This document shows positions 62,627-64,000 of a stretch of DNA of 64,000 nucleotides, in pieces. Under the pieces are notes generated by a model. That model did no database searches and was not told the DNA's origin. It was given only the letters and a program-made list of their open reading frames with translations. Both the position numbers and the translations under genes were made by a program. Positions within the stretch are counted from its first letter, which is position 1. Every line of letters begins with the position of its first letter. The stretch comes from Acidimicrobiales bacterium (GTDB taxonomy: Bacteria; Actinomycetota; Acidimicrobiia; Acidimicrobiales; JAHWLA01), in the NCBI GenBank assembly GCA_035536915.1, contig DATLNE010000034.1, forward strand, positions 1-64,000. Reading direction: 5' to 3'.

Positions 62627-63388
62627 ATGACCCCCCTCGTCATGGGCGTGCTCAACGTCACGCCCGACTCGTTCTCCGACGGCGGCCGCTACCTCGACAG
62701 TGAGGCGGCGGTGCGCCACGGCTTGGCCTTGGTGGCCGACGGCGCCGACGTGGTCGACGTGGGCGGCGAGTCCACCCGCCCTGGCGCCGAGCCCGTGGCC
62801 GAAGACGAAGAGTTGCGCCGGGTGGTGCCCGTGGTCGAGGCGCTGGCGCCGCACGTGCGGGTCAGCATCGACACCCGCAAGCCCGCAGTGGCGGAGGCGG
62901 CTGTGCAAGCAGGCGCCACGCTGGTCAACGACGTGTCCGCCTCGCTCCACCGGGTCGCCGCCGAGGGCGGCGTCGGCTGGGTCGCCATGCACATGAAAGG
63001 CGACCCTCGCACCATGCAGGACGCCCCGCAGTACGACGACGTGGTCGCCGAGGTGCGCGACTTCCTGCTCGCCAAGGCGAGCGAGGCCCGCGAGGCAGGC
63101 GTGGAGGAGGTGTGGGTCGACCCCGGCATCGGCTTCGGCAAGACGAGCGACCACAACCTGTCGCTGCTCCGCCACCTGCGGCGGCTCACGGCCGGTGAGT
63201 TCCCGGTGGTGATCGGCACCAGCCGCAAGGCGTTCCTCGGCAGGCTGGCCGGCGGCGCCGAGGTCGACGACCGGCTGGAGGGGTCGATCGCCACCGCCGT
63301 CCACGCCATGCTCAACGGGGCCGGGATGGTGCGGGTACACGACGTGAAAGCCACCGTGCAGGCGGCCCGCCTGGTGGGTGCAGCCTGA
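62627..63388 (+). CDS. folP: Dihydropteroate synthase
   Basis: 253 residues. Condenses pterin pyrophosphate with p-aminobenzoate. MGVLNVTPDSFSDGG, DVGGESTRPGA, IDTRKPAVAEAAV, LVNDVSA, DPGIGFGKTSDHN and VIGTSRKAFLG are all in place. TGATG overlap with the next gene. Confidence 0.96.
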   Translation: MTPLVMGVLNVTPDSFSDGGRYLDSEAAVRHGLALVADGADVVDVGGESTRPGAEPVAEDEELRRVVPVVEALAPHVRVSIDTRKPAVAEAAVQAGATLVNDVSASLHRVAAEGGVGWVAMHMKGDPRTMQDAPQYDDVVAEVRDFLLAKASEAREAGVEEVWVDPGIGFGKTSDHNLSLLRHLRRLTAGEFPVVIGTSRKAFLGRLAGGAEVDDRLEGSIATAVHAMLNGAGMVRVHDVKATVQAARLVGAA

Positions 63389-63882
63389 TGCGCGGCAAGT
63401 GGGCGGCAGGCATCGAGCCCCGCAACTTCGCCTGGGTCATCAAGGACAAGCTGGCCGTCAGCGAGCGGCCCGGCGGCTATGCCCGCAACCACCGCAAGGT
63501 GCGCCGCCAGGAAGAGATCATCTGGCTGCGGGAGCAGGGCTTCACCCGGATCGTGTCGCTGCTGGCGTCGCCCCACAACCTCCACGCCTACGACGAGCTC
63601 GGCGTGCAGTGGTCGCACTTCCCCTTCGGGCCGCAGGCCGAGGCCCGCGAGGTGCTGCCCGACCTGTACAAGAGCCTGCGCACATGGACGAACGGCGACG
63701 AGCGGATCCTGTTGCACATGGAGGAGCTGGGCGACCGCCTGATGGGCGTAGTGGCCGGCTACCTGCTGTGGGCCAAGCTGCTGCAGTCGGGGCCGCAGGC
63801 CATCACCGCCGTCGAGCAGCTCGTGCACCGGCAGATGGGCCCTGCGGGCCGCGAGCTCGTGGCCGTCGCCGCTGCGCTGTAG
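63388..63882 (+). CDS. Dual-specificity-phosphatase-like protein lacking the catalytic Cys
   Basis: 164 residues. The fold resembles DSP/PTP phosphatases: EIIWLREQGFTRIVSLLASPHN, WSHFPFGPQA and the P-loop position. There ILLHMEELGDRLMGVVAGYL replaces the usual HCxxGxxRT, so Met and Glu stand where Cys and the loop Gly are expected, while an Arg is kept. It is inserted between folP and folB with overlaps on both sides. Likely a non-catalytic or repurposed member. Confidence 0.6.
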   Translation: MRGKWAAGIEPRNFAWVIKDKLAVSERPGGYARNHRKVRRQEEIIWLREQGFTRIVSLLASPHNLHAYDELGVQWSHFPFGPQAEAREVLPDLYKSLRTWTNGDERILLHMEELGDRLMGVVAGYLLWAKLLQSGPQAITAVEQLVHRQMGPAGRELVAVAAAL

Positions 63883-64000
63883 TGGACGTCATCTCGCTGC
63901 GGGGGCTGCGGGTCACCGGCACCCACGGCGTGCTGGCCGAGGAGCAGAGCCGGGCGCAGCCGTTCGAGGTCGACATCGACGTGCACGCCGACCTGCGGGC
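63882..64000 (+). CDS. folB: Dihydroneopterin aldolase, 5' part (runs off the window)
   Basis: The visible 39 residues read LRGLRVTGTHGVLAEEQSRA and PFEVDIDVHADL, the FolB N-terminal strand-helix with the conserved GxHGVL...E...Q.F.VD pattern. GTG overlaps the upstream TAG. Completes the folE-folP-folB order. Confidence 0.88.
   Translation, partial: MDVISLRGLRVTGTHGVLAEEQSRAQPFEVDIDVHADLR

Overview
The window is high-GC, gene-dense DNA of an actinobacterium, most likely from class Acidimicrobiia or a close relative. The evidence is a GlnR-type orphan regulator beside two glutamine synthetase genes, a SigR/RsrA-type redox sigma/anti-sigma pair, a DUF2342-type metalloprotease upstream of tilS-hpt-ftsH-folE-folP-folB, a class E sortase, a compact Tad pilus locus, and very frequent GTG starts with ATGA/GTGA overlaps. 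The class assignment is inference; no rRNA gene is present.

Bases 1-6488 are accessory. An IS5-like element (10-1010) with 20-bp imperfect ends sits in one copy of a ~34-bp sequence whose inverted copy lies at 6455-6488, against the end of mrp. Between the copies are a tightly coupled three-gene operon (SplB-like radical SAM protein, membrane-anchored phosphoribosyltransferase-like protein, deoxynucleoside-kinase-like protein), a twice-frameshifted nuclease-like pseudogene, an unknown gene, and the 3' remnant of a replication-relaxation-type gene. The radical SAM/PRTase/kinase operon is the best candidate for an undescribed system.

Bases 6479-23331 are mostly chromosomal: Fe-S maturation (mrp, a SufR-like regulator, an A-type carrier), a Tat lipoprotein, a shrunken xanthine-dehydrogenase-like fusion, RidA, GlnR with two divergent glutamine synthetases sharing a four-half-site GlnR-like operator, mscL, nadE, a small operon with a DUF455-type protein, a group-2 sigma factor, and a selenocysteine tRNA (selC) with a nuclease-like gene beside it.

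Bases 23453-31035 encode a compact Tad-type secretion/pilus locus followed by an LPxTG surface protein, a class E sortase and a secreted Fn3-like surface protein. Bases 31044-46030 hold an MrfA-type helicase, a STAS/RsbW-like pair, two TrkA-type RCK proteins divergent from a KimA-like permease, NhaA, a DtxR-type regulator overlapping a K+-independent proton pyrophosphatase, and several secreted or membrane proteins. Bases 46091-51865 carry topA, an MFS transporter, tmk, holB and tRNA-Thr(CGT). Bases 51866-55526 carry a flavoprotein/DinB operon divergent from tetR around a 29-bp palindrome. Bases 55537-64000 are the sigR-rsrA pair and the tilS-hpt-ftsH-fol cluster, running off the end inside folB.

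Long near-perfect palindromes recur at gene ends and fall into at least two sequence families. One of them lies inside the apparent 5' coding part of holB.
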